The notes: generated by a model not told the origin, from the letters alone. A stretch of DNA of 64,000 nt from Microvirga antarctica (GCF_017921815.1 NZ_JAGEMM010000001.1:248001-312000); one strand, 5' to 3'. Counted from the first letter of the stretch, positions 17,255-27,546 are shown. Program-made: numbers and translations.

Positions 17255-19255
17255 TCAGGATTCCGTCGTCAGGACGATCAGCCGGGCGCCCTCGGCCACC
17301 TGCGCGCCCTCTTCGGCTGCCACTTCGGCCACCACTCCGTCAGCAGGCGCCATGAGGGCGTGCTCCATCTTCATGGCCTCCACGACCGCAAGGCGCTGCC
17401 CTTTATGAACCCGGTCGCCGGCCTTGACGAAGAGCGCGATGACCTTGCCGTGCATCGGTGCTTTCACGGTGTCGCCGCCATCGAGATGATCGAGGTCGAC
17501 CGTGAAAGGATCGTAGGGCGTGATCCGGGTCTGGCGGCCTTCCCTCACCACGATCACGCCGTCATCGGTGTCGACGATCCGGGGCCCGCCGCCAGGGAGG
17601 AAATCGTCGAGCATGGAAGACGAGGCTCCGCCCCAGGATGCGGTGACGTTGATGTTGGCATAGGCGCTGCTCGGGTCAGGCCATTCCAGAGCAACCTCCA
17701 CGCGCTCATCACCAATCGTGAGGGGGAGCAACTGCCGACGCCTTTGGCCGAGTTGGAAGCCATCCTGATTGTCCCACGGAGAATCCTCCGGGCCGTTCAG
17801 CGTCGCCGAATAGTTTCGTGCACGGAATTCCCGATCGATCAGGCTGAGAGCGCCGAAGCGAACGGCCTCGGCATCCATCTCCTGCGGGACGGCACCCAGC
17901 GCCGCGATATGAGCGTCGATGAAACCGGTGTCGAACCGCGCTTGTCGGAACGCCTCCGCGTCACACAGTTTTTTCAGGAATGCGACATTGGTTTTCGGCC
18001 CCGCTACGACCGTGTCGCCGAGGGCGGTCGCGAGTTTGTCGAGCGCTTCCTCGCGGTTCCGCCCGTGGGCGATGATTTTCGCAATCATGGGATCGTAGTG
18101 GGGCGTCACGGCGTCGCCGGCCCTGACACCGGTGTCCACACGGATCCCCTCCTCGCTCGGAAAGTCCAGCGCCCAGAGCTTGCCGGTCGACGGCAGGAAG
18201 TCCCGCTCCGGGTCCTCCGCATAGAGCCGCGCCTCGACCGCGTGCCCGTCGATCGTGAGATCGGCCTGCGTGAAGGGAAGCGTTTCGCCGGCCGCCGCCC
18301 GAAACTGCAGCTCCACGAGGTCGAGGCCGGTGATCGCCTCGGTGACCGGGTGCTCCACCTGCAGGCGGGTGTTCATCTCCATGAAGAAGAACCGGTCGGG
18401 CCGCAGCCCCTCGCGGCCGTCCGCAATGAACTCGACCGTCCCGGCGCCGACATAGCCGACGGCGCGGGCGGCCTCCACGGCGGCCTTGCCCATAGCGGCC
18501 CGCATGGCTTCCGTCATGCCGGGCGCGGGCGCTTCCTCAATGACCTTCTGATGCCGGCGCTGCAGCGAGCAGTCGCGCTCGAAGAGATGCACCACGTTGC
18601 CATGGCCATCGGCAAAGACCTGAATCTCGATATGGCGCGGCGAGAGGATGTATTTCTCCACCAGCACACGCGGATCGCCGAACGCGGCGGCGGCCTCGCG
18701 CTGGGCGCTCTCAAGGGCTGAATCGAAATCGTTGACTTTGTCGACGCGGCGCATGCCCTTGCCGCCGCCGCCCGCCACCGCCTTGATGAGCACCGGATAG
18801 CCAATCTCATAGGCTTTCTGGCGCAGGAAATCGGGCTCCTGCCTGGAGCCATGATAGCCCGGCACCACCGGTACTCCGGCCTGCTGCACCAGTGTCTTGG
18901 CCGCGTCCTTGAGGCCCATGGCGCGGATCGCGGAGGCGGGTGGACCGACGAACACGATGCCGGCCTGGGCGCAGGCATCTGCGAATTCCGCCCGCTCGGA
19001 CAGGAACCCATATCCGGGATGGATGCAGGCGGCGCCCGATCGTCTAGCCACGTCGATAATCCGGTCAATTCGCAGATAGCTGTCGCGGGCCGGGGCTGGC
19101 CCGATCAGGTAGGCCTCGTCGGCCATCCCGACAAACAGCGCCGATTTGTCCGCTTCGGAATAGACCGCGATGGTGCGCAGGCCGAGACGCTTTGCGGTGC
19201 GGATGATCCGGCAGGCGATCTCGCCGCGGTTCGCGATCAGAACGCTCTCGAGCAT
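17255..19255 (-). CDS. Biotin-dependent acyl-CoA carboxylase alpha subunit (methylcrotonyl-CoA type)
   Basis: Biotin carboxylase plus biotin carrier subunit, 666 residues. The N-terminal carboxylase domain begins LIANRGEIACRIIRTAKRLG, with the ATP-grasp glycine loop AVAGGGGKGMRRV and the catalytic region FMEMNTRLQVEHPVTE. The C-terminal carrier domain has the biotinylation site EAMKMEH. Overall wording is closer to 3-methylcrotonyl-CoA carboxylase (leucine catabolism) than to propionyl-CoA or geranyl-CoA enzymes, but that split is tentative. No carboxyltransferase (beta) gene lies next to it in the window, which is unusual for this family. Confidence 0.9.
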   Translation of the reverse strand: MLESVLIANRGEIACRIIRTAKRLGLRTIAVYSEADKSALFVGMADEAYLIGPAPARDSYLRIDRIIDVARRSGAACIHPGYGFLSERAEFADACAQAGIVFVGPPASAIRAMGLKDAAKTLVQQAGVPVVPGYHGSRQEPDFLRQKAYEIGYPVLIKAVAGGGGKGMRRVDKVNDFDSALESAQREAAAAFGDPRVLVEKYILSPRHIEIQVFADGHGNVVHLFERDCSLQRRHQKVIEEAPAPGMTEAMRAAMGKAAVEAARAVGYVGAGTVEFIADGREGLRPDRFFFMEMNTRLQVEHPVTEAITGLDLVELQFRAAAGETLPFTQADLTIDGHAVEARLYAEDPERDFLPSTGKLWALDFPSEEGIRVDTGVRAGDAVTPHYDPMIAKIIAHGRNREEALDKLATALGDTVVAGPKTNVAFLKKLCDAEAFRQARFDTGFIDAHIAALGAVPQEMDAEAVRFGALSLIDREFRARNYSATLNGPEDSPWDNQDGFQLGQRRRQLLPLTIGDERVEVALEWPDPSSAYANINVTASWGGASSSMLDDFLPGGGPRIVDTDDGVIVVREGRQTRITPYDPFTVDLDHLDGGDTVKAPMHGKVIALFVKAGDRVHKGQRLAVVEAMKMEHALMAPADGVVAEVAAEEGAQVAEGARLIVLTTES

Positions 19256-19527
19256 CGTCTTTCCCTCTGGCAGAGCAGCCCCTCTGGCAAGGCAGCGCGC
19301 AGGCCGACAATGCGTCAGCTAGAGCAAAACCGCACCGCCTTGTCACGCCCGAAGCTTCTTTTTCGCACTGGCATCCGCTGCGGCAGCTCTCGGACGGTCC
19401 ATGCCGGTCCCGGCGGGACGCCTAAAGAAATAAGGCATTTTGCGGGCGTCAGCCGAAATCAGCGCTTGCGGGCCATCCGGCGACCGTCTACCTTTTTGCA
19501 AATAGCTCGCAACTGCAGAAAGAGTCC

Positions 19528-20874
19528 ATGGACACCCTGCCCCCCTCTCCTCCAACTCCCGAAGCCGGCTGGCGGCGGGCGCGGACCGGCCTCTCTCTCC
19601 CGGAGGTCAGCCGTTCGATCGCTGTGAAGTCAGGATCGAAATGGCGGCGAATGGCGGCGTTCTTCGGCCCCGGCTATCTCGTTGCGGTGGGCTACATGGA
19701 CCCCGGCAACTGGGCGACATCCATCGCTGGTGGCTCGCGTTACGGCTACACGCTGCTCTCGGTCGCCCTGATCTCCAACATCATGGCGATTATTCTCCAG
19801 GCCCTTTGCGCGCGCTTGGCCGTGGCGACCGGCCGTGACCTCGCTCAGGCCTGCCGCGACGCTTATCCGGCACCGGTCGCCTGGGTCCTGTGGGCCTTGG
19901 CCGAACTTGCCATCTGCGCCACCGATCTTGCCGAGGTGATCGGTACCGCCATCGGCCTGAACCTGCTGTTCGGGCTGCCGCTCGAAGTGGGCGTGATGAT
20001 CACCGCGCTGGACGTGTTCCTGATCCTCTATCTGCAGAATCTGGGTTTTCGCTGGGTGGAGGCTTTCGTGATCGCCCTGCTGGCCGTCATCGCGGTGTGT
20101 TTCGGCTTTCAGGTCGCGCTTGCCGACCCGAACTGGGGCGACGTGTTGCGCGGCTTTGCGCCGACCACGGATATCGTGACGAATCCAGACATGCTCTATC
20201 TGTCCCTGGGCATCCTGGGCGCGACCGTGATGCCCCATAACCTTTATCTGCACTCGGGCATCGTTCAGACGCGCGCCTATGGCGACACCCTGCCGGAGAA
20301 GCGGGAGGCGTTGCGGTTCGCCACCATCGATTCGACCATCGCGCTGATGTTCGCGCTCACGGTCAACGCGTCCCTGCTGATCCTCGCCGCCGCCGCCTTC
20401 CACCACACCGGGCGGACGGAGATTGCCGAGATCGGGCAGGCGCACACTCTCCTGCAGCCGCTCCTGGGCGCTGCCATCGCGCCCACCCTTTTCGGCATTG
20501 CACTCCTCTGCTGCGGCCTGAATTCGACGGTCACCGCCACGATGGCGGGTCAGATCGTCATGGAAGGTTTCATCAACTTCAAGCTGCCGCCTTGGCTCCG
20601 GCGTCTCGTGACGCGCGGCATCGCCATCGTTCCGGCTGCCGTCGTGACCATCGCCTATGGCGAATCCGGCACGGCCCAATTGCTGATCATGAGTCAGGTC
20701 GTGCTGAGCCTCCAGCTGCCATTCGCGGTGATCCCGCTGGTCATGCTGACCGGGTCGAAAACTAAGATGGGGCCGATGGTCTCGCCGCTCTGGCTGACGA
20801 TCCTTGCAGCATTCATCGCGGCGGTGATCGTCGCCCTCAACATGAAGTTGCTGATCGACTTCGTGACAGGTTAG
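19528..20874 (+). CDS. mntH: Nramp-family divalent metal transporter
   Basis: Proton-coupled Mn2+/Fe2+ importer of 448 residues with about 11 membrane helices. The metal-binding motif DPGN in [15 protein letters not shown] lies in helix 1 and the matching [10 protein letters not shown] in helix 6. The N terminus is short and polar and no fusion domain is present. Upstream lies a TTGC-N9-GCAA inverted repeat at 19496-19512 that might serve a metal-responsive regulator, but support is weak. The stop is directly adjacent to the stop of the convergent DUF2459 gene. Confidence 0.94.
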   Translation: MDTLPPSPPTPEAGWRRARTGLSLPEVSRSIAVKSGSKWRRMAAFFGPGYLVAVGYMDPGNWATSIAGGSRYGYTLLSVALISNIMAIILQALCARLAVATGRDLAQACRDAYPAPVAWVLWALAELAICATDLAEVIGTAIGLNLLFGLPLEVGVMITALDVFLILYLQNLGFRWVEAFVIALLAVIAVCFGFQVALADPNWGDVLRGFAPTTDIVTNPDMLYLSLGILGATVMPHNLYLHSGIVQTRAYGDTLPEKREALRFATIDSTIALMFALTVNASLLILAAAAFHHTGRTEIAEIGQAHTLLQPLLGAAIAPTLFGIALLCCGLNSTVTATMAGQIVMEGFINFKLPPWLRRLVTRGIAIVPAAVVTIAYGESGTAQLLIMSQVVLSLQLPFAVIPLVMLTGSKTKMGPMVSPLWLTILAAFIAAVIVALNMKLLIDFVTG

Positions 20875-21603
20875 CTACTTGATCGCGGCCGACACCGGCA
20901 CAAGCCCGGACCGCCATTTGAGGTCCACCATCAGGCCGCTCGGGAGGACCGACAGGAGCGGCACTGTCGGAACCCCGGCCGCGTCGAGCAGGTCCGCCGT
21001 CCAGTGATTGCAGACCCGCAGGAGGCTGAAGTGGCCGCGGGCCCGGTAGAACAGGCTCGGTCCGTAGAGCCCGGGCCCCAAGGCCTCGGCCACGCCATCG
21101 GAGTTCAGCGCAAATGACATCGAAAGATGTCGGGCCAGTTCATCGAAGCCCAGGGGCGAGATCGCGATCCTGACGAGGTTGGCGCCTGGAAAAAATGTCT
21201 CGGGCGCTCCTTCGATCCCGACCACATGGAGCACCGACCCGCTTCCGCGGCCGAGAAGCGCCGTCAACGCGAGCCCCCAATCGAGGGACGCGACCGTCGG
21301 CGCGCGATAAAAGTCGGCATCGCCCCAGCCGATCTCGATCCAGTCATAGTGCCTGAAACGCTGGGCGAGTTGCGCGACAGCGGGCATCCCTTCGCGCGCG
21401 GCATTCTCGGCCAGGCGCGAGACCGGGAGCACCAGCCCGGAATGATAGCCGTTGCTCACCAGCAGAATATCAGTCGCGTCCCGCGACGGGGGGTAGAGCG
21501 TGGGGTTTCCCGGACGCGCCGACAGAAGGAGCGCGGCAGCCACCCCCAAGATGAGGCTCGCCGCCGCGATCAGAAGCCGGCGAGGCCCTCGCCTATCCGG
21601 CAT
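20875..21603 (-). CDS. DUF2459 family protein (TIGR02117)
   Basis: Protein of 242 residues in the DUF2459 family, of unknown function. One N-terminal membrane helix (LLIAAASLILGVAAALLLSA) anchors a periplasmic domain. Conserved elements are NGYHSGLVLP, IGWGDADFYRAP and VCNHWTADLL, where the Cys and His residues may form a hydrolase-like site (inferred from papain/NlpC-like appearance). Its start overlaps the valS 3' end by 11 bases, so it is probably co-expressed with valS. Confidence 0.87.
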   Translation of the reverse strand: MPDRRGPRRLLIAAASLILGVAAALLLSARPGNPTLYPPSRDATDILLVSNGYHSGLVLPVSRLAENAAREGMPAVAQLAQRFRHYDWIEIGWGDADFYRAPTVASLDWGLALTALLGRGSGSVLHVVGIEGAPETFFPGANLVRIAISPLGFDELARHLSMSFALNSDGVAEALGPGLYGPSLFYRARGHFSLLRVCNHWTADLLDAAGVPTVPLLSVLPSGLMVDLKWRSGLVPVSAAIK

Positions 21604-24304
21604 CCTGCAATCGCCTCAGGGCCTCTTCCATCTTCACCTTGCGGCCGAGCGACTCGGCCCGGCGCTCGCGCTGCTCCTCGACCACGTCGTCGGGCGCCCG
21701 CTTGAGAAAATCCGCGTTGCCGAGCTTGGCGTCGATCTTGGCCACGTCCGCATCGACCTTCTGGATTTCCTTGGTCAGGCGCGCCCGCTCCGCCACGAGG
21801 TCGATAACCCCTTCGAGCGGCAGCGCTGCGATCTCACCCCGCACGAGAAGCTGGATCGAGCTCTTGGGCGCGCTGTCCACAACCGTGATGTCTGACAGCC
21901 GGGCAAGCCGCCGCAGCGTATCGTCCCAGCGCGCCGCGCGGGCTTGCACGTCTGCCGAAGGCGCGACCAGCGCGAGCGGGATCTGGGCGCCGGCCGGGAC
22001 ATTCGTCTCGGATCGCGCTGAGCGCACTTCAGTGACCAGATCCACCACCCAGCCGATTTCGGCATCCGAGGCCGGATCGATCAACGCATCGAGGTTCGAC
22101 CAGGGCGCCAGCGCGAGGATCGAGGCCCGCTCCGGCCCGTCTTCGCCTTTGATCGCCCACAGCTCCTCGGTGATGAACGGCATGAAGGGATGCAGCAGCT
22201 TGCTGATCTCATCGAAGATGAAAGCGATCGTCTTCTGCGTCTCGGCCTTGGCGTCGGAATCCGGTCCCTGGAGAACGGGCTTCGCCAGTTCCAGGGTCCA
22301 GTCGCAGAACACGTTCCAGACGAACCGGTACACTGAGAGCGCCGCCTCGTTGAACTTGTAGGCCTCGATGCCGGCCGCGACCTCGTTGATGGCCTTCGCG
22401 GTCTCGCTCAAGGCCCATTTGTTGAGCGTCTCGGTGACAGCAGCCGGATCGAAGCCAGCGACCCGTTGGCACCCGTTCATCTCGGCGAAGCGGGCGGCAT
22501 TCCAGATCTTGGTCGCGAAGTTGCGATATCCCTCGACCCGCTGCACGCTGAGTTTGATGTCCCGGCCCTGCGCGGCCATGGCCGCGAGCGTCATGCGCAG
22601 CGCATCGGCGCCGTACTGGTCGATGACGTCGATGGGGTCGATGACGTTGCCCTTCGACTTCGACATCTTGGCGCCCTTCTCGTCACGGACGAGGGCGTGG
22701 ATATAGACCGTGTCGAACGGCACGTCGTCCATGAAATGCAGGCCCATCATCATCATCCGGGCAACCCAGAAGAAGATGATGTCGAAGCCGGTGACCAGCG
22801 TGTTGGTCGGATAATAGCGCTTCACCTCGGGCGTATCCTCGGGCCAGCCGAGCGTCGAGAATGGCCAGAGGGCCGACGAGAACCAAGTGTCGAGCACATC
22901 CTCGTCGCGGACGAGCGTGACGGCGCGGCCGTGCTTCTCCTGCGCCTTGGCGTGCGCCTCCTCCTCCGTCATGGCGACGAAGTGGTTGCCTTCCTCGTCA
23001 TACCAGGCCGGAATCTGGTGTCCCCACCAGAGCTGGCGGGAGACGCACCAGGGCTCAATGTTTTCGAGCCACTGGAAGTAGGTCTTCTCCCAATTCTCGG
23101 GCACGAATTTCGTCTTGCCATTGCGCACCGCCCCGAGGGCAACCTCGGCCAGCGGCTTGACGTCCACATACCATTGGTCAGTGAGGTACGGCTCGATCAC
23201 GACGCCCGAGCGGTCCCCGTGCGGGACCGCATGGGTGTGCGGCTCGATGGAGACGAGATCGCCGCTCTCTTCGAGCATGGCGACGATGCGTTTGCGCGCC
23301 TCGGCCCGGTCAAGTCCGTCCAGCGCCATCAGCGCGGTCAGACTGTCCGAGGTCGGAAGATCGCGGAGAAAATCGTCGTTGCCCGCAACCGAAATCTGAG
23401 CCTCTGGACCCAAGATATTGATCGACAACAGCTTGTGACGACGGCCGACCTCGAAGTCGTTGAAGTCGTGGGCGGGCGTGATCTTGACCGCGCCGGTTCC
23501 CTTTTCAGGGTCCGAATAGGAATCGGCCACGATCGGAATGCGGCGCCCGACGAGCGGCAGAATCGCATGGCGTCCGACGAGGTTGCTGTAGCGCTCGTCA
23601 TCGGGATGAACCGCGACGGCCACGTCACCCAGCATCGTCTCGGGACGCGTCGTCGCGACCGTGATGAAACGGCCCGGCTCACCCTCGATGGCATAGCGGA
23701 TGTGCCAAAGGCTGCCCTTGACCTCGATCTGCTGCACCTCGAGGTCGGAAATCGCCGTCTGGAACTTCGGATCCCAGTTGACGAGGCGTTTGTCCTTGTA
23801 GATCAGGCCCTGGTCGTAGAGATCGACGAAGACCTTCAGCACCGCGGCGGACAGGCCCTCATCCATCGTGAACCGTTCCCGCGACCAGTCGCAGGATGCG
23901 CCGAGACGCTGGAGCTGCGACTTGATGCGGCCGCCGGATTCCTCCTTCCACTCCCAGACCCGCTGGACGAAAGCGTCTCGGCCGAGCGCCCGGCGATCGA
24001 TCTGTTGCTCCATGAGCTGGCGTTCCACGACCATCTGCGTGGCGATGCCCGCGTGGTCCATGCCTGGCTGCCAGAGGACGTCGCGACCGCGCATGCGCTC
24101 GAAGCGAGACAGGATGTCCTGGATCGTGTTGTTGAGGGCATGACCCATATGCAGAGAGCCGGTCACATTCGGCGGCGGAATCACGATCGCATAGGGAACC
24201 GCGTCCTTGCGATCAGGGCGGCCGGCCCTGAACGCTTCCTTGTCCTCCCAGACGGCGGAGATGCGCGTCTCGACGGCTTTCGGATCGAACGTCTTGTCCA
24301 TCAT
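21593..24304 (-). CDS. valS: Valyl-tRNA synthetase
   Basis: Class I synthetase of about 903 residues that charges tRNA-Val. The HIGH-type signature occurs in PPPNVTGSLHMGHALNNT and the KMSKS signature in GAKMSKSKGNVIDP. The CP1 editing domain lies between (VATTRPETMLGDVAVAVH). The C terminus has the coiled-coil tRNA-binding arm starting near DLVAERARLTKEI. The start is taken at the adjacent ATGs 24304/24301, which give the usual N terminus MMDKTFDPKAVE; the ORF is open to 24382. It is followed by overlapping DUF2459 and preceded by popZ on the same strand. Confidence 0.97.
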   Translation of the reverse strand: MMDKTFDPKAVETRISAVWEDKEAFRAGRPDRKDAVPYAIVIPPPNVTGSLHMGHALNNTIQDILSRFERMRGRDVLWQPGMDHAGIATQMVVERQLMEQQIDRRALGRDAFVQRVWEWKEESGGRIKSQLQRLGASCDWSRERFTMDEGLSAAVLKVFVDLYDQGLIYKDKRLVNWDPKFQTAISDLEVQQIEVKGSLWHIRYAIEGEPGRFITVATTRPETMLGDVAVAVHPDDERYSNLVGRHAILPLVGRRIPIVADSYSDPEKGTGAVKITPAHDFNDFEVGRRHKLLSINILGPEAQISVAGNDDFLRDLPTSDSLTALMALDGLDRAEARKRIVAMLEESGDLVSIEPHTHAVPHGDRSGVVIEPYLTDQWYVDVKPLAEVALGAVRNGKTKFVPENWEKTYFQWLENIEPWCVSRQLWWGHQIPAWYDEEGNHFVAMTEEEAHAKAQEKHGRAVTLVRDEDVLDTWFSSALWPFSTLGWPEDTPEVKRYYPTNTLVTGFDIIFFWVARMMMMGLHFMDDVPFDTVYIHALVRDEKGAKMSKSKGNVIDPIDVIDQYGADALRMTLAAMAAQGRDIKLSVQRVEGYRNFATKIWNAARFAEMNGCQRVAGFDPAAVTETLNKWALSETAKAINEVAAGIEAYKFNEAALSVYRFVWNVFCDWTLELAKPVLQGPDSDAKAETQKTIAFIFDEISKLLHPFMPFITEELWAIKGEDGPERASILALAPWSNLDALIDPASDAEIGWVVDLVTEVRSARSETNVPAGAQIPLALVAPSADVQARAARWDDTLRRLARLSDITVVDSAPKSSIQLLVRGEIAALPLEGVIDLVAERARLTKEIQKVDADVAKIDAKLGNADFLKRAPDDVVEEQRERRAESLGRKVKMEEALRRLQDAG

Positions 24305-24501
24305 GGTCAGTACCGGCAGGTTGGCGCGCCACGGCGCATGCCACCGGCATCGAGCCGATGGCGGACGAAATCGAAGGGTCAATGGAGGGGGAACTGTCCA
24401 CGCCGCACAGGGCTGTCAACAATCCGGGTGTCGATTCCGGCCTCCAGCATCACGGTTACAAACCGGACGGCCGGGGTGAAGTCAACCGAGGGCCGTGAAA
24501 G

Positions 24502-25080
24502 TTAGAGACGGCCGCGCGAAATCCGCTCAATTTCAGCCTGCACCAGCCGTTCGACGAGAGCGGGCAGATGGGCGTCGAGCCAGGATTTCAGCATCGGCCG
24601 AAGCAGATCCTTCATCAGGTCGTCGAGGGTCTGGGGATGGGCCGGCATCAAAGTCGAGCCGAGCCGCGTGAAGGCGTCGGACACGGAGGCGTTGGCCGCG
24701 CTCGAGAGAAGCGTGTCGGCCCCATGGGCACCGGCGAAATCGACGTCATCGCGCAGACGGGGCGCGACCGGCAGGTCGTCTTCCTCCTCGTCGTGGTAGG
24801 TGACAAGCTCGAGTTCATCGGCTGACTCGTCCGGTGGACTCGCAGGGACCGATTCGACCTGACGTTCAGACAGATCAGCGACGAAGGGACGCCGTTCAGG
24901 GGGCGGGGTCGACTCCGCGCGACGCTCCGACCTCTCCACGACAGTCCGGACGGCACCTGTTTGCGGCTGGTCCCGCTCGGCGCCACGCAACACTTCCTGA
25001 TCGTCCGCGATGATGCGTCGGATGGAGGCAAGAATCTCCTCCATCGACGGCTCCTGGAGCTTGGAATTCGCAGAACTCAT
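24502..25080 (-). CDS. popZ: Polar organizing protein PopZ (DUF2497)
   Basis: PopZ-type polar scaffold of 192 residues, which condenses at a cell pole and anchors chromosome-segregation and cell-cycle proteins. The N-terminal helix EPSMEEILASIRRIIADD and C-terminal oligomerisation helices (TLDDLMKDLLRPMLKSWLD onward to ERISRGRL) are conserved. Between them is a disordered acidic, Pro-rich linker containing ELVTYHDEEEDDLP. The position just upstream of valS is typical of alphaproteobacteria and supports the call. Confidence 0.93.
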   Translation of the reverse strand: MSSANSKLQEPSMEEILASIRRIIADDQEVLRGAERDQPQTGAVRTVVERSERRAESTPPPERRPFVADLSERQVESVPASPPDESADELELVTYHDEEEDDLPVAPRLRDDVDFAGAHGADTLLSSAANASVSDAFTRLGSTLMPAHPQTLDDLMKDLLRPMLKSWLDAHLPALVERLVQAEIERISRGRL

Positions 25081-25202
25081 GCGTGCGACCGATCCCTCGG
25101 ATAGAGAATCAAACTCGTAACGAGCGATGGCAGTATTTCACGCAGGAGAAGAGACGCAAGCAGAGCCGGGCAGCGCGGTTAATCGCCGCCCCGGAAATGG
25201 CA

Positions 25203-26606
25203 TCAGCGTCCGTCAGGCGTCGAGAGGCCGCCCCACAGATCCTTGACCTGTTCGTAATGGACACGCGGGCTGTAATGATTGACCGCCAGCCCGAGGCTGC
25301 GCGAATTCAACCGACCCATGGCCTGGACCACCGCGTAGGAGGCCACCACGCGGTCGCGCTGGGCGGTGATGAGATTGACGCGGGCGTTGAGAAGTTCCTG
25401 CTGGGCGTTCAACACGTCGAGGGTCGTGCGCTGGCCGACCCGGGCTTCCTCGCGCACGCCGTTCAGGGCCGTCTCGGACGCATCGACCTGGGCCTGCGCC
25501 GCCACGATCTGCGCGCGCGCTGCCTCCAGCTGGCCGAACGAGGAGATGACCGCGGCGCGGACCTGATCGCGAATCGAATCCGCTTCCATGCGGCGCTGGC
25601 CGACCTGCTCCTTGGCCTGCCGGGTCGACGCATAGGCAACGCCGCCGTCATAAATCGGCACGGTCAACTGGGCGACGACCGAACCCGACAGGATGTTGTC
25701 GCCGCCAAGCTGGGTGTCAAAGCGCTGGGCGACGGAGCCGCGAACGCCGAGCTGTGGCGCAAGTGCGCCCTGCTCGATCTTCACCTGAAGCTCGGCCACG
25801 TCGACGCCATGCATCGATGCCTTGATGGCCGGGTGCTCGTTGAGGGCAATCGCCAATGCGCCGTCCACGTTGCGAGGCAGGAGCTTGTCGAGGGGGCGGC
25901 CGGGCGCGAGCTGCTTGGGCTCCACGCCAATCACCTGACGGTATTGGGCGACGCTGGTCCGCAGATTGGCTTCAGCCAGACTCGCCTGCGAGCGGGAGGC
26001 GGCAAGCCGCGACTGGGATTGCGCCACGTCGGTCCGGGTGACCTCGCCCACATTGAAGCGATCGTTGGTCTGGCGCAGTTGCTCGTCGATGACCTCGACG
26101 TTGTTGCGCTGCAGATCGAGAATCGCCGTGTCGCGCAGCACGTTCATGTAGGCCGAGGCCGAATCGAACAGGGTGTTCTGCTCGTTGTTCGTCAGGGTCT
26201 GACGGGCGCCGAGAACCGAGGTCTCGGCCTGCTCGACCGAATTCTTCGTGCGAAAGCCGTTGAAGATGTTCTGGTCGATCTGGACGCCGGCACCGCGTGG
26301 GAAGAGCCGCTCGATGTTCCCTTCGCCAGGACCCGGACGGGTGTATTCGGTGTAGCTTCGCCCGGCATCGGCCGAAGCATTGATCTGAGGGCGGTAGCCG
26401 GATTTGGCCCGGGCGACGTTCTCGTCCGTCGCGCGGACATTCGCGCGCTGGGCATTGAGAGTCGGATTGTTGCCATAAGCGCGAGCCAATGCGCTTTCGA
26501 GGGTCTCAGCTGACACGCCGCCGGCAAATGCCAAAACGAACACGGATGTCATCGCGCCGAAAAACGCCTGCCCTCTTTTGCCAATTCGAGTATCGCTCAC
26601 GCCCAC
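25203..26606 (-). CDS. tolC: TolC family outer-membrane channel
   Basis: Outer-membrane efflux/secretion channel of 467 residues. A signal peptide ends at GGVSA, and the mature protein begins ETLESALARAYGNNPTLNAQ, the classic TolC opening. Two repeats of long coiled-coil helices follow, for example LRDTAILDLQRNNVEVIDEQ and IVAAQAQVDASETALNGVREE. It lies alone with pcm upstream, a pairing common in alphaproteobacteria. It is the probable outer-membrane partner of the type I secretion genes at 55713-58846, which lack one of their own. Confidence 0.95.
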   Translation of the reverse strand: MGVSDTRIGKRGQAFFGAMTSVFVLAFAGGVSAETLESALARAYGNNPTLNAQRANVRATDENVARAKSGYRPQINASADAGRSYTEYTRPGPGEGNIERLFPRGAGVQIDQNIFNGFRTKNSVEQAETSVLGARQTLTNNEQNTLFDSASAYMNVLRDTAILDLQRNNVEVIDEQLRQTNDRFNVGEVTRTDVAQSQSRLAASRSQASLAEANLRTSVAQYRQVIGVEPKQLAPGRPLDKLLPRNVDGALAIALNEHPAIKASMHGVDVAELQVKIEQGALAPQLGVRGSVAQRFDTQLGGDNILSGSVVAQLTVPIYDGGVAYASTRQAKEQVGQRRMEADSIRDQVRAAVISSFGQLEAARAQIVAAQAQVDASETALNGVREEARVGQRTTLDVLNAQQELLNARVNLITAQRDRVVASYAVVQAMGRLNSRSLGLAVNHYSPRVHYEQVKDLWGGLSTPDGR

Positions 26607-26789
26607 CTGCCTGTCGGTTAGAGCTGACCGTGGCCGCTCGACCGTTTCTCTTCAATGTCTTTAAACCAACACGATGCAAAACGAAACAATAACCATGGCG
26701 GACGAGTCGGCAATCCGGGTCCCGCAACTTTGTCTATTTTACGCACGAGTGGCGCAAATAAGCGACACCCCCACAAGGGTTAACGGGCG

Positions 26790-27452
26790 TTAAAACTTGA
26801 AGCCCGGCTTGGCCTGAAACGCCGCGAGTACGGGCGCCGCCGCATCGAACAGGGCGCGCTCTCCAAACGCATCGCCTGCCCGAACGAAGAGCGTCGCGCG
26901 CGCCGAGCGACCCCGGCCCATGACGCAGGCAAGCCGGCCGCCATCCTTCAACTGGTTCAGCAAGGTCTCTGGTTTCACGTCGAGCGCGCCGTTGATGAGA
27001 ATGGCGTCGAACCCCTCCGGCTGCTTGTGGCCATGGGCGAGGTTTCCAACCTTGATCGTGACAGTCGCGTTTCCCGCATCGGCCAGCGACCGGCGGGCTG
27101 AATCCGCCAGCGCCTCGTCCGATTCCAGGCCGGTGACAGTGGCGCCGAGAAGCCCCATGATCGCAGACGCGTAGCCTCGTCCGCACGCGACATCGAGGAC
27201 CGCATCGCCGGAATTGATCTCGAGGGCCTGAATCAGGCGCGCCAGGACCGCCGGCGTCAGCATGAAGCGACGGTCCGGACCGTCGCTCACCGGCAATTCC
27301 TGATCGCTGTACGCGAGGGACTCGCGACCCGGCATCACGAAGGACTCGCGCGGAACCGCGTCGATGGCGTCGAGAAGCGGGATGTCGTTCACATCGAAAG
27401 TGCGCAGCTGGCTGTCCACCATCGTCCGACGCGCCTGCGAGAAATCGACCAT
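26790..27452 (-). CDS. pcm: Protein-L-isoaspartate O-methyltransferase-like protein
   Basis: SAM-dependent methyltransferase of 220 residues in the PCM family, which repairs isoaspartyl residues. The SAM-binding motif is VLDVACGRGYASAIMG, and the region MLTPAVLARLIQAL takes the place of the substrate loop. Instead of the usual GHGQTISQP, the sequence reads LPVSDGPDRRFMLTP, so true isoaspartyl activity is uncertain; this variant is typical of the tolC-linked group. The start at 27452 follows GAGG at 6 bases. tRNA-Cys ends 20 bases upstream. Confidence 0.86.
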   Translation of the reverse strand: MVDFSQARRTMVDSQLRTFDVNDIPLLDAIDAVPRESFVMPGRESLAYSDQELPVSDGPDRRFMLTPAVLARLIQALEINSGDAVLDVACGRGYASAIMGLLGATVTGLESDEALADSARRSLADAGNATVTIKVGNLAHGHKQPEGFDAILINGALDVKPETLLNQLKDGGRLACVMGRGRSARATLFVRAGDAFGERALFDAAAPVLAAFQAKPGFKF

Positions 27453-27472
27453 GAAATGCCTCAGAAGATGGA

Positions 27473-27546
27473 TGGAGGCCTCGCCCGGAATCGAACCGGG
27501 GTGCAAGGATTTGCAGTCCTCTGCGTAACCACTCCGCCACGAGGCC
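27473..27546 (-). tRNA. tRNA-Cys (GCA)
   Basis: A full 74-base cloverleaf on the minus strand with acceptor stem GGCCTCG/CGAGGCC, anticodon loop CTGCAAA (GCA), T-loop GGTTCGATTCC and an encoded CCA end. The anticodon complement is at 27512-27514. Confidence 0.96.

Noticed and set aside
17195-18721. Plus-strand ORF of 508 residues
   Set aside because: It lies opposite the biotin-dependent carboxylase alpha subunit and shows no domain of its own.
19496-19512. TTGC-N9-GCAA upstream of mntH as a Mur/MntR box
   Set aside because: The match is short and imperfect compared with known manganese-regulator sites, so it is mentioned only in the mntH entry.
22466-24505. Plus-strand ORF of 679 residues
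   Set aside because: It lies fully opposite valS, whose synthetase motifs are unmistakable; long antisense frames are common in GC-rich DNA.
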